NCBI GenBank assembly: GCA_037953745.1
Contig: JBAKBP010000753.1
Location: 1 to 64,000, forward strand
Origin: Lithodes maja
Lineage: Eukaryota > Arthropoda > Malacostraca > Decapoda > Lithodidae
Direction of reading: 5' to 3'
Length of the DNA: 64,000 bases
The translations under genes and the position numbers were made by a program. Below are positions 34,350 to 43,196 of this stretch, piece by piece. The stretch's first letter is position 1; each line of letters begins with the position of its first letter. The notes under the pieces were generated by a model, which was given only the letters and a program-made list of their open reading frames with translations, was not told the DNA's origin and did no database searches.

Positions 34350-34668
34350 ATTTTAGCCAATTGGCGACATCGGAAACGATGGCTTAGGGTGGATCTGTAT
34401 GGTACCATTCTCACTATAGACGGTACCGTCTCGCCCGAAGGCTTAGGTAGCCATCAGCTTAGGTGAACCATATGATACCCATCTCGCCTTATACCATTTT
34501 TGCCAACCCCAGATGGGACGTCACAATGTCGTCCACTTATTCCAGGTACCTATTTACAGCTAGGTGAACTGAGGCTAACAAGCCCAATTTGTCTCCGCCC
34601 GGCCGGGGATTGAACCCCCGACCCCTCGTGTGTGAGACGAGAGCTCTACCTACTAGGCTACAGGCTGT
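34350..34668 (-). mobile_element. tRNA-derived SINE
   Basis: On the minus strand the head (34668-34590) has AGCCTAGTAGGTAGAGC as A box, an anticodon arm CTCGT-CTCACAC-ACGAG (anticodon CAC, Val-like) and a B box with perfect T-stem, CGGGGGTTCAATCCCCG. The body follows with GCCTCAGTTCACCTAGCTG and AAATAGGTACCTGG. A (GT)n run abuts the head. The acceptor stem is not intact, so it is a SINE, not a tRNA gene. Confidence 0.7.
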
Positions 34669-34749
34669 GTGTGTGTGTGTGTGTGTGTGTGTTGATAAAT
34701 AACAATAAACCATCGATTGATTCGAATTGGCATCGAATGAGGCTGAAAC

Positions 34750-35165
34750 ATTTGCCCCCATGGTAATACATAACCTAAAAATGCTGTTGCTATAACTAAA
34801 AATAAAATAATAACTCCAACAATTCACGCCGGAATATTTATATAAGATCCGTAATAAACTCCACGTCCAATGTGAAGGTATAAAGATACGAAAAAGAATG
34901 AAGCACTATTAGCATGGAGAGATCGAATCAATCATCCATAATTTACATCCCGATGAATGTGAGCTACAGAAGAGAAAGCTAAATCTACATGTGCTGTATA
35001 ATGTATTAATAAAAATAACCCTGTTATAATTTGAATAACTAAACACAGGCCAAGTAAAGATCCAACGTTTCAAAATGTTGAAATATTACTTGGTAGCGGT
35101 ATATCAACTAATGCTCCATTAATAATTATAATTAAAGGGTGAGTTTTTCGCACTGGTATTTTCAT
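34750..35165 (-). pseudogene. CYTB: CYTB fragment (numt), N-terminal third
   Basis: Minus strand from ATG at 35165: MKMPVRKTHPL, then SRDVNYGW-like and GRGVYYGS-like blocks of cytochrome b, ending at GYVLPWGQM where homology stops. The N-terminal 139 or so codons are free of stops in the invertebrate mitochondrial code. In mitochondria this protein is the haem-bearing core of complex III; here it is truncated and not expressible. Confidence 0.93.
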
Positions 35166-35691
35166 AGGTTATAAGACGAAGGGGTCTCGAAGAAGATTTT
35201 ATAAGTTTTACCACAACTAATAAAGCAAGAAGTAAATAACTAATGATAAAAAAGGTAAAACACGCTGAGGGTGCATTATAAATTGGTCTATTAAACAATG
35301 AGTTTGAACTAAATTTATACTCATTTATTAAAGAAGATGACATTATCAGTATTTTATTCGATAACATAATAGGATCATAAATAATTAACAGAAAAAATAC
35401 CAACACTACAATAACAAAAGATATAAGACAAAAGTTAATATCAATAGTAAATTGTTCATTTGATGCTAGAGAGGCAACATAAATAAATAATACTAATATT
35501 CCCCCTAAAAAAATAAAAAATAAAATATAAGAAAATCAAAAAGTTTTATTCAATGTCCCTTAAGCAACTGCCACTAAAGTTCTCTGAATGAGTAAGACCA
35601 GCCCTGCAGATAAAGGATGGGAAACTCGTATAAAAGATATAGAAAATATAATAATAATGGGTAGAATTAAATATAAAATGTCGTAGTATAT
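35166..35691 (-). pseudogene. ND6: ND6 (numt) with an in-frame stop
   Basis: From an ATA start near 35691: MYYDILYLILP, SHPLSAGLVLLIQ, a TAA stop after TLVAVA (near 35562), then GTLNKTFWFSYILF, FLGGILVLFIYVASLASNE and a C-terminal SYLLLALLVVVKL, RPLRL. TAA is also a stop in mitochondria, so this is a true lesion. Confidence 0.9.
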
Positions 35692-35702
35692 TTGTATTAC
35701 GA

Positions 35703-35774
35703 AGTTTTAAGAAATTTTAAAAAATTCAATTTTGATTTACAAGACCAATGTTTGTTATTTATACTATTAAAACT
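35703..35774 (-). tRNA. trnT: Mitochondrial tRNA-Thr (UGU), within the numt
   Basis: Minus strand, 72 nt. Acceptor AGTTTTA pairs with TAAAACT; anticodon arm TTGGT-CTTGTAA-ATCAA gives anticodon UGU. The place between ND6 and ND4L is canonical. Presumed non-functional in the nucleus. Confidence 0.85.
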
Positions 35775-35784
35775 ACTTTAATTA

Positions 35785-35990
35785 ATGATAATTCTGAATA
35801 ATAGTATAACTTTAGTTTCTTTTTTTATAGTATTTAGTGGGTTGTGGTCGTTTGTATCTTATCGTAAACATTTATTGAATACATTATTAAGATTAGAATT
35901 CATTATGTTAGGTATTTTTGTCTTTATAAATAATTGTATTACTGGTATTGGTAGAGAGGTTTATTTTGTTGTATTCTTTTTAACCCTAGC

Positions 35991-36021
<31 letters not shown>

Positions 36022-36262
36022 TTTATTCAGTTAGCAATTTACAGAGTTGGTCCCACATAGTTTGTTACAAATATGACATGTACCAGCCTTGCATAATTCC
36101 AACTAAGGATAGCCCAATAAGGCCGTTAGGCGTATTTCCATTGGGGTCCTTGTGGGATTAGGTAGCTGCCTGTGAGGGGGCCCTAGGTCTTTCTTTATTA
36201 GTCTCAATTGTTCGTAGTCATGGTAATGATTATTTTAATAGATTCAGAACCCTAGGATGTTA
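35785..36262 (+). pseudogene. ND4L: ND4L (numt), split by a 171-bp insertion
   Basis: ATG at 35785; LLRLEFIMLGIFVF and GREVYFVVFFLTLA precede the insertion at 35992, and CEGALGLSLLVSIVRSHGND follows it. The end overlaps the ND4 start through ATGTTAA, the classic mitochondrial overlap. The insertion is flanked by TAGCT on both sides; removing it and one TAGCT restores the frame. Confidence 0.9.
35992..36162 (-). mobile_element. 5'-truncated non-LTR 3' end inserted in ND4L of the numt
   Basis: Flanked by TAGCT at 35987-35991 and 36163-36167. On the minus strand it reads CCCCAATGGAAATACGCC, TTGGGCTATCCT, then GAATAAA and a (TAT)n tail. A tandem-repeat tail, a short non-coding 3' end and a 5-bp duplication fit a truncated CR1-group LINE. 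It must postdate transfer of the segment to the nucleus. Confidence 0.75.
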
Positions 36263-37596
36263 AACATTATTTTATCTCTTATAATATTAATAGTTTTTAT
36301 CGGGGAGTGAAATTTGGTTCAAAGTGGGCTTTTTATTTTATGTTTTTTTTTAAGTATTTTTTCATATCATGATTTTTATCTAAGAAGCTTAGAATTTGGA
36401 TTGGGAACAGACTATTTGAGGTATATTTTGATTCTACTTAGAGCTTGAATTATATCGCTAGTAATTAGATCTAGAACTAAAGTAACCTTTTTTTAATATC
36501 TTTCCTTCTTCTTTTTTATTCGTAAATTTACTTCTTTTGTTTGCTTTATTCATTACTTTTAGCTCTATAGACAATTTAACATTTTATATTAGTTTTGAAG
36601 CCTCTTTAATTCCTACTTTAATTTTAATTTTAGGTTGGGGCTATCAACCAGAGCGAATCCAAGCAGGCGTGTATATATTGTTTTATACATTATTAGCTTC
36701 TTTGCCTTTATTAGTTTCTATTTTATATATTTATAAAATTAATGGTAGTTTAAGAATTGGCTTAATATATAATATAGTGGGGCAATCCAGAATGAATTTG
36801 ATTTGATTTATTTGTTCTATAATAGCTTTTGTAGTTAAGTTACCTATATACCTTTTTCATTTGTGACAACCTAAAGCTCATGTTGAAGCTCCTGTAGCTG
36901 GCTCTATAATTTTAGCGGGGGTTTTACTAAAAGTTTGGGGTTATGGTCTTATTCGTATTTTACCATTTTTTGGAGAATTAAATAAAATAATTAATTGACT
37001 TTGAGTCGGACTGAGTATTTTAGGTGGTTTTATTGTTAGATTAATTTGTCTGCGCCAGGTAGATATAAAATCTTTAATTGCCTACTCTTCTGTTGCTCAT
37101 ATGGGATTGGTTTTAAGGGGATTAGTTATATTTAGTTGGTGAGGAATAAATGGAGCTGTGGTGGTTATAGTTGGACATGGTTTATGCTCCTCTGGTATAT
37201 TGTCTTTAGCTAATATAGTCTACGAACGCATAGGAAGGCGTAGACTTTTAATTAACAAGGGATAAATACATTTTATACCTAGAATAGCTTTGTGGTGATT
37301 TTTATTAAGAATTGGTAATATAGCGGCTCCTCCCACTATTAACTTATTGGGTGAACTTAATTTAATTATAAGAATAGTTAGGTGAAGTAAAGTGACTATA
37401 CTTGGTATTTGTTTACTATCTTTCTTTAGAGCTGGGTATACATTATATTTATATTCATTGAGCTAGCATTGGTTATTTTCCAGTTCTCTATAGTCTTGTT
37501 GCTCGGGAAAAGTTCGTGAATATTTAGTATTAAGTTTGCATTGAATTCCTTTAAATATTATAATTTTAAAAAGTTTTGTTATTATACCTAATTTTT
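36257..37596 (+). pseudogene. ND4: ND4 (numt) with stops and a frameshift
   Basis: MLNIILSLMML start overlapping ND4L. A shift in the T-run near 36490 changes frame; then FYISFEASLIPTLILILGW, KLPMYLFHLWQPKAHVEAP, SLIAYSSVAHMGLVL and PSMALWWFLLS follow with TGA read as Trp. TAA near 37262 and TAG near 37464 are further stops. Length matches a full mitochondrial ND4. Confidence 0.93.
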
Positions 37597-37662
37597 ATTT
37601 AAATAGTTTAATAAACAAAAATGGTTTGTGGTACCAAAAATATAATTATATTTATTTTAAAT
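37597..37662 (+). tRNA. trnH: Mitochondrial tRNA-His (GUG), within the numt
   Basis: 66 nt; acceptor ATTTAAA pairs with TTTAAAT; anticodon stem TGGT/ACCA closes the loop TTGTGGT with anticodon GUG. Position between ND4 and ND5 is canonical. Confidence 0.88.
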
Positions 37663-37696
37663 CATCATTTGAAAAATATCAATTAGTTTAAGCAGA

Positions 37697-37913
37697 ATGT
37701 TATTTTTATTATTATTGTCTATGTTTTCTATAATAATATCCTTATTTTGTATTCTGTTTGAAAAATGTTATGTTGCGGAGTGGGAGATTTTATCTATTAA
37801 CTCTAATTCAATTTTAGCAACATTTATTTTCGACTGAATATCTACAATATTTTTAGGATTTGTATTATTAATTTCTTCTATAGTAAATTTTTACAGACGA
37901 AACCTAGTTCTTA
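37697..37913 (+). pseudogene. ND5: ND5 fragment (numt), first 70 or so codons
   Basis: ATG at 37697 then CILFEKCYVAEWEIL and STMFLGFVLLISSMVNFYS in mitochondrial code; homology stops at about 37913, where the flanking dispersed repeat begins. Confidence 0.85.
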
Positions 37914-38470
37914 TCCTCTTAAAATCTCACATTTATTAGGGCTAAACATGATGGAGAAGGGGGTCCAGGAAAATAATAGCATACCACGCTCAGTCCAGCC
38001 TTTACGGTTACTTGTACAATTTGGTTGCCGACAAACGTTTGGACCATAACACCAAAACCCTCCTTCACAACTGAGTGCCAGCCAGTGATGATGTTGGTCC
38101 CAGAGTGGCCAACGGAGAGGAATAAATACTTCACATTCATTCCGCATCACAGATGTTGACAGAACTCACCAAATGTATACTCGCGGAAAAAACCAAAACA
38201 CACATCTTAATACTAACTCTCCAAACATCCAGAACATGGGTCGACATTGTGTGAGGAGTTAGGGAATGATCACTTTCTTAGGTATGTCAGTAACTATACC
38301 CTGTACATTATAGGTAGGCCAGAAATCCAGATCCCAACCTCTCATAACTCGAAAAAGACTTGCGTAATTGAGCTGTTATTTCTACCATTTGGGAAGAGTC
38401 TGCCAGGAAATTGGTGTTGAAACTTACAGACCATTTGTTCTAGCCCTTCTTATAGTTACATTGGTTAGGA
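37914..38470. repeat. Dispersed repeat copy flanking the numt
   Basis: Shares CTTAAAATCTCACATTTATT, GGGCTAAACATGATGGAGAA, ATTTCTACCATTTGGGAAGAG and TTCTAGCCC with 33280-33690, and the first part with 10850-11010. Low-quality ORFs in it are not supported. Confidence 0.6.
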
Positions 38471-39159
38471 TTCCCTATTATTACCCTACTTATAATGAAT
38501 AGACTATAGTATTAGGATTATCCCTTCTTTTACACACACACACACACACACATACACTCACTTTTCATCCTCGCTTGCATGAATATGCAAGCTTCGAAAA
38601 CAATGTAAATATTAATATCCTAGTGTAAAATTGCAAGCTTTATACACTTTAAACATAGACAAAAAACATTTGCATATAATTATCTTGAGGATGGAAGGAA
38701 GTGAACACAAGTTGTATAAGTTAGATCCTCGTATGAACAACCAACTGTGTTTTAAAGAGTAAGGTTGTGGCGGCTCCACTTAACACTCACTACTAAACTA
38801 ATGACCAAACTTGGTATCTCTCTCACTCTCTCCCATTTCGCCACGTTTCAGGTTACCGTTAACTCCCGTAATTGTCGGTATTTGTTAAGGTGTCTGTTTT
38901 ATATTATGTGAATTCTTGTTACGTAAAGAAAACAAATCAATAGAGACAGAATTCGTGCACATAAAACTGTCCTTCATTCAAGAGAAGTCGGTGCTTTGCG
39001 AGATATGCTTTTGGAAATACTTAAAAGCTTAACGTATTATGACACCGTTTGTAATCTCTAGGTAAATCCTTCAGAACACTATACGGAATCAAAAGCATAA
39101 ACGCATATAATTATTTTGTTCTCTGGCCGTAACCCCTCAGCTGTTACAAAACTTGTGTA
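38471..39159. other. Non-coding stretch
   Basis: A (CA)n run at about 38531-38551 and AT-rich sequence; nothing else recognised. Confidence 0.5.
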
Positions 39160-39640
39160 GCGAAATATGATGTTAATTATGAAAACTTTGCATTACACTG
39201 CATGATGCAGAGACATAACAGTATCATATTTTCCATTGAATAATGAGAAATCAGGTGCTAAGGGATTCCATTTACCATGTATCGAATTATGTTGTTGGTT
39301 ATGGAAACTGTGCAGAACTATGATGCAGAGACATAGTGGTATCATATGTTTCCATTGAGAATCGAGAAATCAACTGCTATGGGATTAAATTTACCATGTA
39401 GCGAAATATGTTGTTAGATATGAGAATTGTGCAATGATATGATGAAAAGTCATAGCAATATCATATTTCTACATACATAATCAATAAACCAATTGCAAGG
39501 GGTAAAATTTACCATGTAGTGAAATCTATTGTTGATTATGAAAATATTGCAACAATATGATGCAGACATAGCAATATCATATTGTTCCATTAAGAACCGA
39601 TAAATCAAATGCTAAGGGATTCAATTTACCGTCAGCTGAC
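39160..39640 (+). repeat. Degenerate tandem repeat, about 118-bp unit, four copies
   Basis: Each unit has TACCATGTAGCGAAATATG (or near), a TGCAA/TGATATGATGCAGA block, CATAGCAATATCATAT, CCATT-AAGAA-CGA-AAATCAA and TGCTAAGGGATT. Units start near 39165, 39287, 39405 and 39522. A related single unit lies near 26490-26600. Confidence 0.7.
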
Positions 39641-39856
39641 ATAATTATAAACACCATTGTAAAACGAAAGCTGTCGTTTACGGCCTCAACCCCTCAGGAA
39701 ATGTAGGAATCATCTGTATTGACTGCCGATACTGAGTTGACACCATCCCCGCCACCACTTAGTGTGATGGTGGTGGTGGTGGTAGGAAATGGCAGGGAAG
39801 ATAGATGTACGTGTAGATATTCTAGCTTTCGTACATACAGTATATATAAATTAATA

Positions 39857-39879
39857 TATATATATATATATATATATAC

Positions 39880-39913
<34 letters not shown>
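39857..39913. repeat. (AT)n tract with central TACTGTACAT
   Basis: Two (AT)n runs separated by a short palindromic core. The area to 40090 shows no gene. Confidence 0.9.
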
Positions 39914-39917
<4 letters not shown>

Positions 39918-40089
39918 GAAGTTAGTGTAGCCAGGTAGTATATTCTCTTGAAGGCATGTGAGATTAATTAAACAGCATAGTTAGCATTTATATATTTTGT
40001 ATTTAGAGATTCAATTTCTCTTTCAATTCTGCGTTTGATGGTCATTTAGATGTATAGTAGGGAACCGACATTATCAGCAGGTTGTTGGG

Positions 40090-40987
40090 TTGTAGGAGGT
40101 GTTGACGTTTCAGCTATAACATTAGACATATTCATACAAGTGGTTATGATAGGTATAGGTAAGAGAGGGGGTATACTGTATATAGAGGTCTTGTGATCAC
40201 GCTTCGTTTATTCTGCACAGGTGGGCGGGGCTAGTCGGCGAACTGTATCTGTGATTGGTTGCCTGCTGCTATGCGTGTGCTGCGTCTGTTGATTGGCTGG
40301 CTGGGCGCGGGGGCATCATCGGGTGGGCATTGGCTGGGGCAGTGGCGGGGTCATTTCCGTCTCGGTGTCTATGGCGGCAGGATCTCCTCGCTGTGGGGAC
40401 AAATTGAAGGTCCAAGGTCTGGTTGTTGAGTGTAGGGTTGAGTGTTTGTATGTAGATGGCTTCAAGGATGGGGAGGCGTCTCGGGTCAGATTCATTATCT
40501 AACATGGAGGTGTTGGTATCAAGGTCTTTACGAGTTAGTTTAGGGTGGCTAGGGCTGTTGTAATAGTTTTTGATAGCGCCAGATTGAAGATGGAGGGTAA
40601 GACGACGGCTCAAGCGAGTCTGAGTCATGCCGATATACGTTTGACTGGGTCCACAGCCCCCGTGGGTACAAGAGTGTTTGTATACCACATAATCCAGGTT
40701 CAGTTGTTTCTTATCGTTGGCTGGGCGATTACGTAGTATAAGTTCGGAGGTTTTGGGAGAATTATAGTATATGATAAGTCTTATTTTGCTGTCAGTGTTG
40801 GCGTGCTGGACGTTCTTCAGGATGATGTCTCTTATGACAGCTTCGTCTGTTTTATGATCAGAAGACATTTAGTTTCTATATAAAATGTTGATGTCGTCTG
40901 TGCTGGTGGTGTTGGGGGCTTCATTGTTGTACCATTTTTCTATGTGTTTTTGTATGGTTTTGCCAGGAGGAACATTTTCTATAAAAC
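40090..40987 (-). pseudogene. Penelope-like element, GIY-YIG endonuclease end (copy 1)
   Basis: The minus-strand frame 40868-40269 encodes the C-terminal endonuclease of a Penelope-like retroelement: VVYKHSCTHGGCGP, then QTYIGMTQTRLSRRLTLHLQ (YIG core and conserved Arg/His), and LPILEAIYIQTLNP. Upstream, to about 40987, a reading frame with VPPGKTIQKHIEKWYNN is separated by a stop. RT is absent. The Ser/Pro/His-rich tail is followed by a 3' region shared with copy 2 (CCGACTAGCCCCGCCCACC). Confidence 0.85.
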
Positions 40988-40989
40988 TA

Positions 40990-41681
40990 CATGTCTTCTG
41001 ATCATAAAACAGACAAAGTTGTCATAAAAGACATCATCCTGAAGAACGTCCAGCCCACCAACACTGACAACAAAATAAAACTTATCATATACTATAAATC
41101 TCCCAAAACCTCCCAACTTGTACTAAATAATCGCCCCGCCAATGATAAGAAACAACTGAACCTGGATTATGTGGTATAATAACACTCTTGTACCCACGGG
41201 GGCTGTGGACCTTGTAAAACTTATATCGGCATGACCCAGACTCGCTTGAGCCGTCGTCTTACCCTCCACCTTCAATCTGGCGCCATCAAAAACCATTATA
41301 ACAGCCCGGGCCACCCTAAACTAACTCGTAAAGACCTTGATACCAACACCTCCATATTAGATGATGAATCTGACCATAGACGCCTCCCCATCCTTGAATC
41401 CATCTACTTACAAACACTCAACCCTACACTCAACAACCAGACCTTGGACCGTCAAATTTTCCCCACGGCGAGGAGATCCTACCCCCATAGAAACCGAGAC
41501 GGAAATTACCTCGCCACTGCCCCCAGCCAACGCCCACCCAATGATGACCCCGCGCCCAGCCAGCCAATCAACAGACGCAGTGCACGCATAGCAGCAGGCA
41601 ACCAATCACAGACGCAGATCGCCGACTAGCCCCGCCCACCTGTGAAGAATAAGAGAAGCGTGATCACAGGACCTCTATATA
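40990..41681 (+). pseudogene. Penelope-like element, GIY-YIG endonuclease end (copy 2)
   Basis: Plus-strand partner of copy 1, reading away from it: MSSDHKTDKVVIKDIILKN, a TAA stop after LDYVV (near 41179), then IGMTQTRLSRRLTLHLQ. The two copies differ at scattered sites. Copy 2 is cut at 41681 by the poly(A) tail of a non-LTR element. Head-to-head and partial-tandem arrangements are a known habit of Penelope-like elements. Confidence 0.83.
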
Positions 41682-42421
41682 TTTTTGTTTTTTTATTTTT
41701 TGTTTTTCTATGTGATTGAGGGAGGCAAAAGGCAGAACTGCCTATTGCGAGTGCCTCCCCCATAGTTGAAAGAATGAGAGGGCCAAAATCAAGGGACGTT
41801 CGAGCCAAAATGCCTGGACACACAGAGTTTGAATCAATTTAAGTCATAGGAAGAGGGAAAGACTGATTCTGGGAGAGAGTTCCAGAGCTCAGCTGTTGAG
41901 TAGAAGAAAGACTGAGAGTAACGTTTTACTCTCGGGTTGGAGAGTTGCACAGAGTAGGGGTGGGATTGAGTTGCAAGACGGGTACCACATGCCCTACGTA
42001 AAGGAGGTGGGATACACTGGGAAAGCTCTGAGGAACACTGATTATTATAGTAGCGATAGAGTAGCGAGAGAGATGCAACATTGCGGCGGAGAGAGAGAGA
42101 TTACAGAGAGTTGGTGAGTGGACGGGAGTTAATGATACGAAAGGCCTTCCATTCAAGTTTGTCTAGGAGAGCGGTGTGAGAGGATCCTCCCCACACATGT
42201 GAACAATACTCAATACAAGGACGCACTATGCCCCTGTACAGAGCAAGAAGCTGTATAGAAACCGAAGGAGGGTAGTTTAGAAATTAAAGATTTGTGCCAG
42301 ACTCTATCGAAGGCTTTCGATATGTCTAGTGCAATAGAAAAAGTCTCACCGAAGTCCCGAAAGGAGGATGACCAAGAGTTAGTAAGATATGAAAGAAGAT
42401 CACCAGTAGAGCGACCCTTAA
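41682..42421 (-). pseudogene. CR1/L2-like element copy 2, 3' part (deleted internally)
   Basis: Begins with a T-rich tail (41682-41707) and then matches the 3' end of the intact copy (52317 onward) through CTATGTGATTGAGGGAGGC. Near 42253 it jumps from the match to about 52862 directly to the match to about 53431, losing some 570 bp including the YADD box. It is interrupted at 42421 by a piggyBac element and resumes at 46732. Confidence 0.9.
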
Positions 42422-42639
42422 CCCACTGAGCCCCAGCGACGCAGCGTTTGCGTCCACAATGTATGTAACGCTAGACCCCAGCGACGCAAACCATGCGTCC
42501 ACCACTAAAATATATATTATTCGGCTTGTATGGTAGGAAATGGCTTGAGAATTGGAGGGGAGGTACCGTAGAGTGTTGGCGAACAGGGACGGTACGGGTG
42601 AACCGGCCAGCCAGGCCGCGCGGGTGGTGGTGGTGGGAT

Positions 42640-43100
42640 TAGTGGCGCCACTTTACCCACTTATTTCACCGCGACTTTGGACCTTATCTACTCCTGTCGT
42701 ATGGGAGCTAGAGGCTTGAGATTTGTGTGAGACACTCCTTAGGATGTACGCATTAAATACCATACTGAGTTGTCACCCTAGTGCTGCCGGGCGGGTGGTC
42801 ATGCGGGGGAGGTGATGAAAAACACTGTACCCACTTATATCCAAACGACTTTCGACCTCATTTACTCTAGTCCTACGGTAGCTATAGGCTTGAAATTTGT
42901 GTGAGACACACCTTAGGATGTACACATTACTTGATCATGCTCAGCTATCTCCCAAGTCCTGCCGGGCGGGTGGTCATGCGGGGGAGGTGATAAAAGACAC
43001 TGTACCCACTTATCTCCCAACGACTTTCGACCTCATTCACTCTTGTCCTATGGTAGCTATTGGCTTGATATTTGTATGGGATATTCCTTAGGATATAGGC
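42640..43100 (+). repeat. Subterminal tandem repeats of the piggyBac element
   Basis: GTACCCACTTAT, ACGACTTTCGACCTCATT, GGTAGCTATAGGCTTGA and GTGTGAGACACACCTTAGGAT recur at about 42650, 42830 and 43005 (unit about 180 bp, two and a half copies). GCCGGGCGGGTGGTCATGCG ends two units. Closer to the end, AGCGACGCA with GCGTCCAC occurs twice. Repeats next to the termini are often transposase-binding regions; that role is inferred. Confidence 0.75.
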
Positions 43101-43196
43101 AATGTATGGCAATCCACAAATCTCGGTTTCTTGGGACAAGGGACATGCGTGACAAAGGAAAGTCAGTTTACCCATACATCTCGCGAGTGCAACACC

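Larger units (their letters stand above)
34750..37913. other. Nuclear mitochondrial DNA segment (numt), about 3.2 kb
   Basis: Contiguous arthropod mitochondrial gene block: CYTB 5' part and ND6 and trnT on minus; ND4L, ND4, trnH and start of ND5 on plus. This is the ancestral pancrustacean order and orientation, except that trnP, normally between trnT and ND6, is absent. Genes make sense only with TGA as Trp, ATA as Met and AGR as Ser. In-frame stops, a T-run frameshift and a foreign insertion show it is nuclear and dead. The edges are abrupt: mid-CYTB at about 34750 and mid-ND5 at about 37913, where a dispersed nuclear repeat takes over. Confidence 0.95.

Noticed and set aside
34590..34668. 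Functional nuclear tRNA-Val (CAC)
   Set aside because: Good anticodon and T arms, but the acceptor stem does not pair and a SINE body follows.
35119..35406. A nuclear membrane protein gene on the minus strand
   Set aside because: It is the C-terminal part of ND6 of the numt running over into CYTB.
36537..36806. An 89-codon gene in standard code
   Set aside because: It is the part of mitochondrial ND4 between a frameshift and a TGA that codes Trp in mitochondria.
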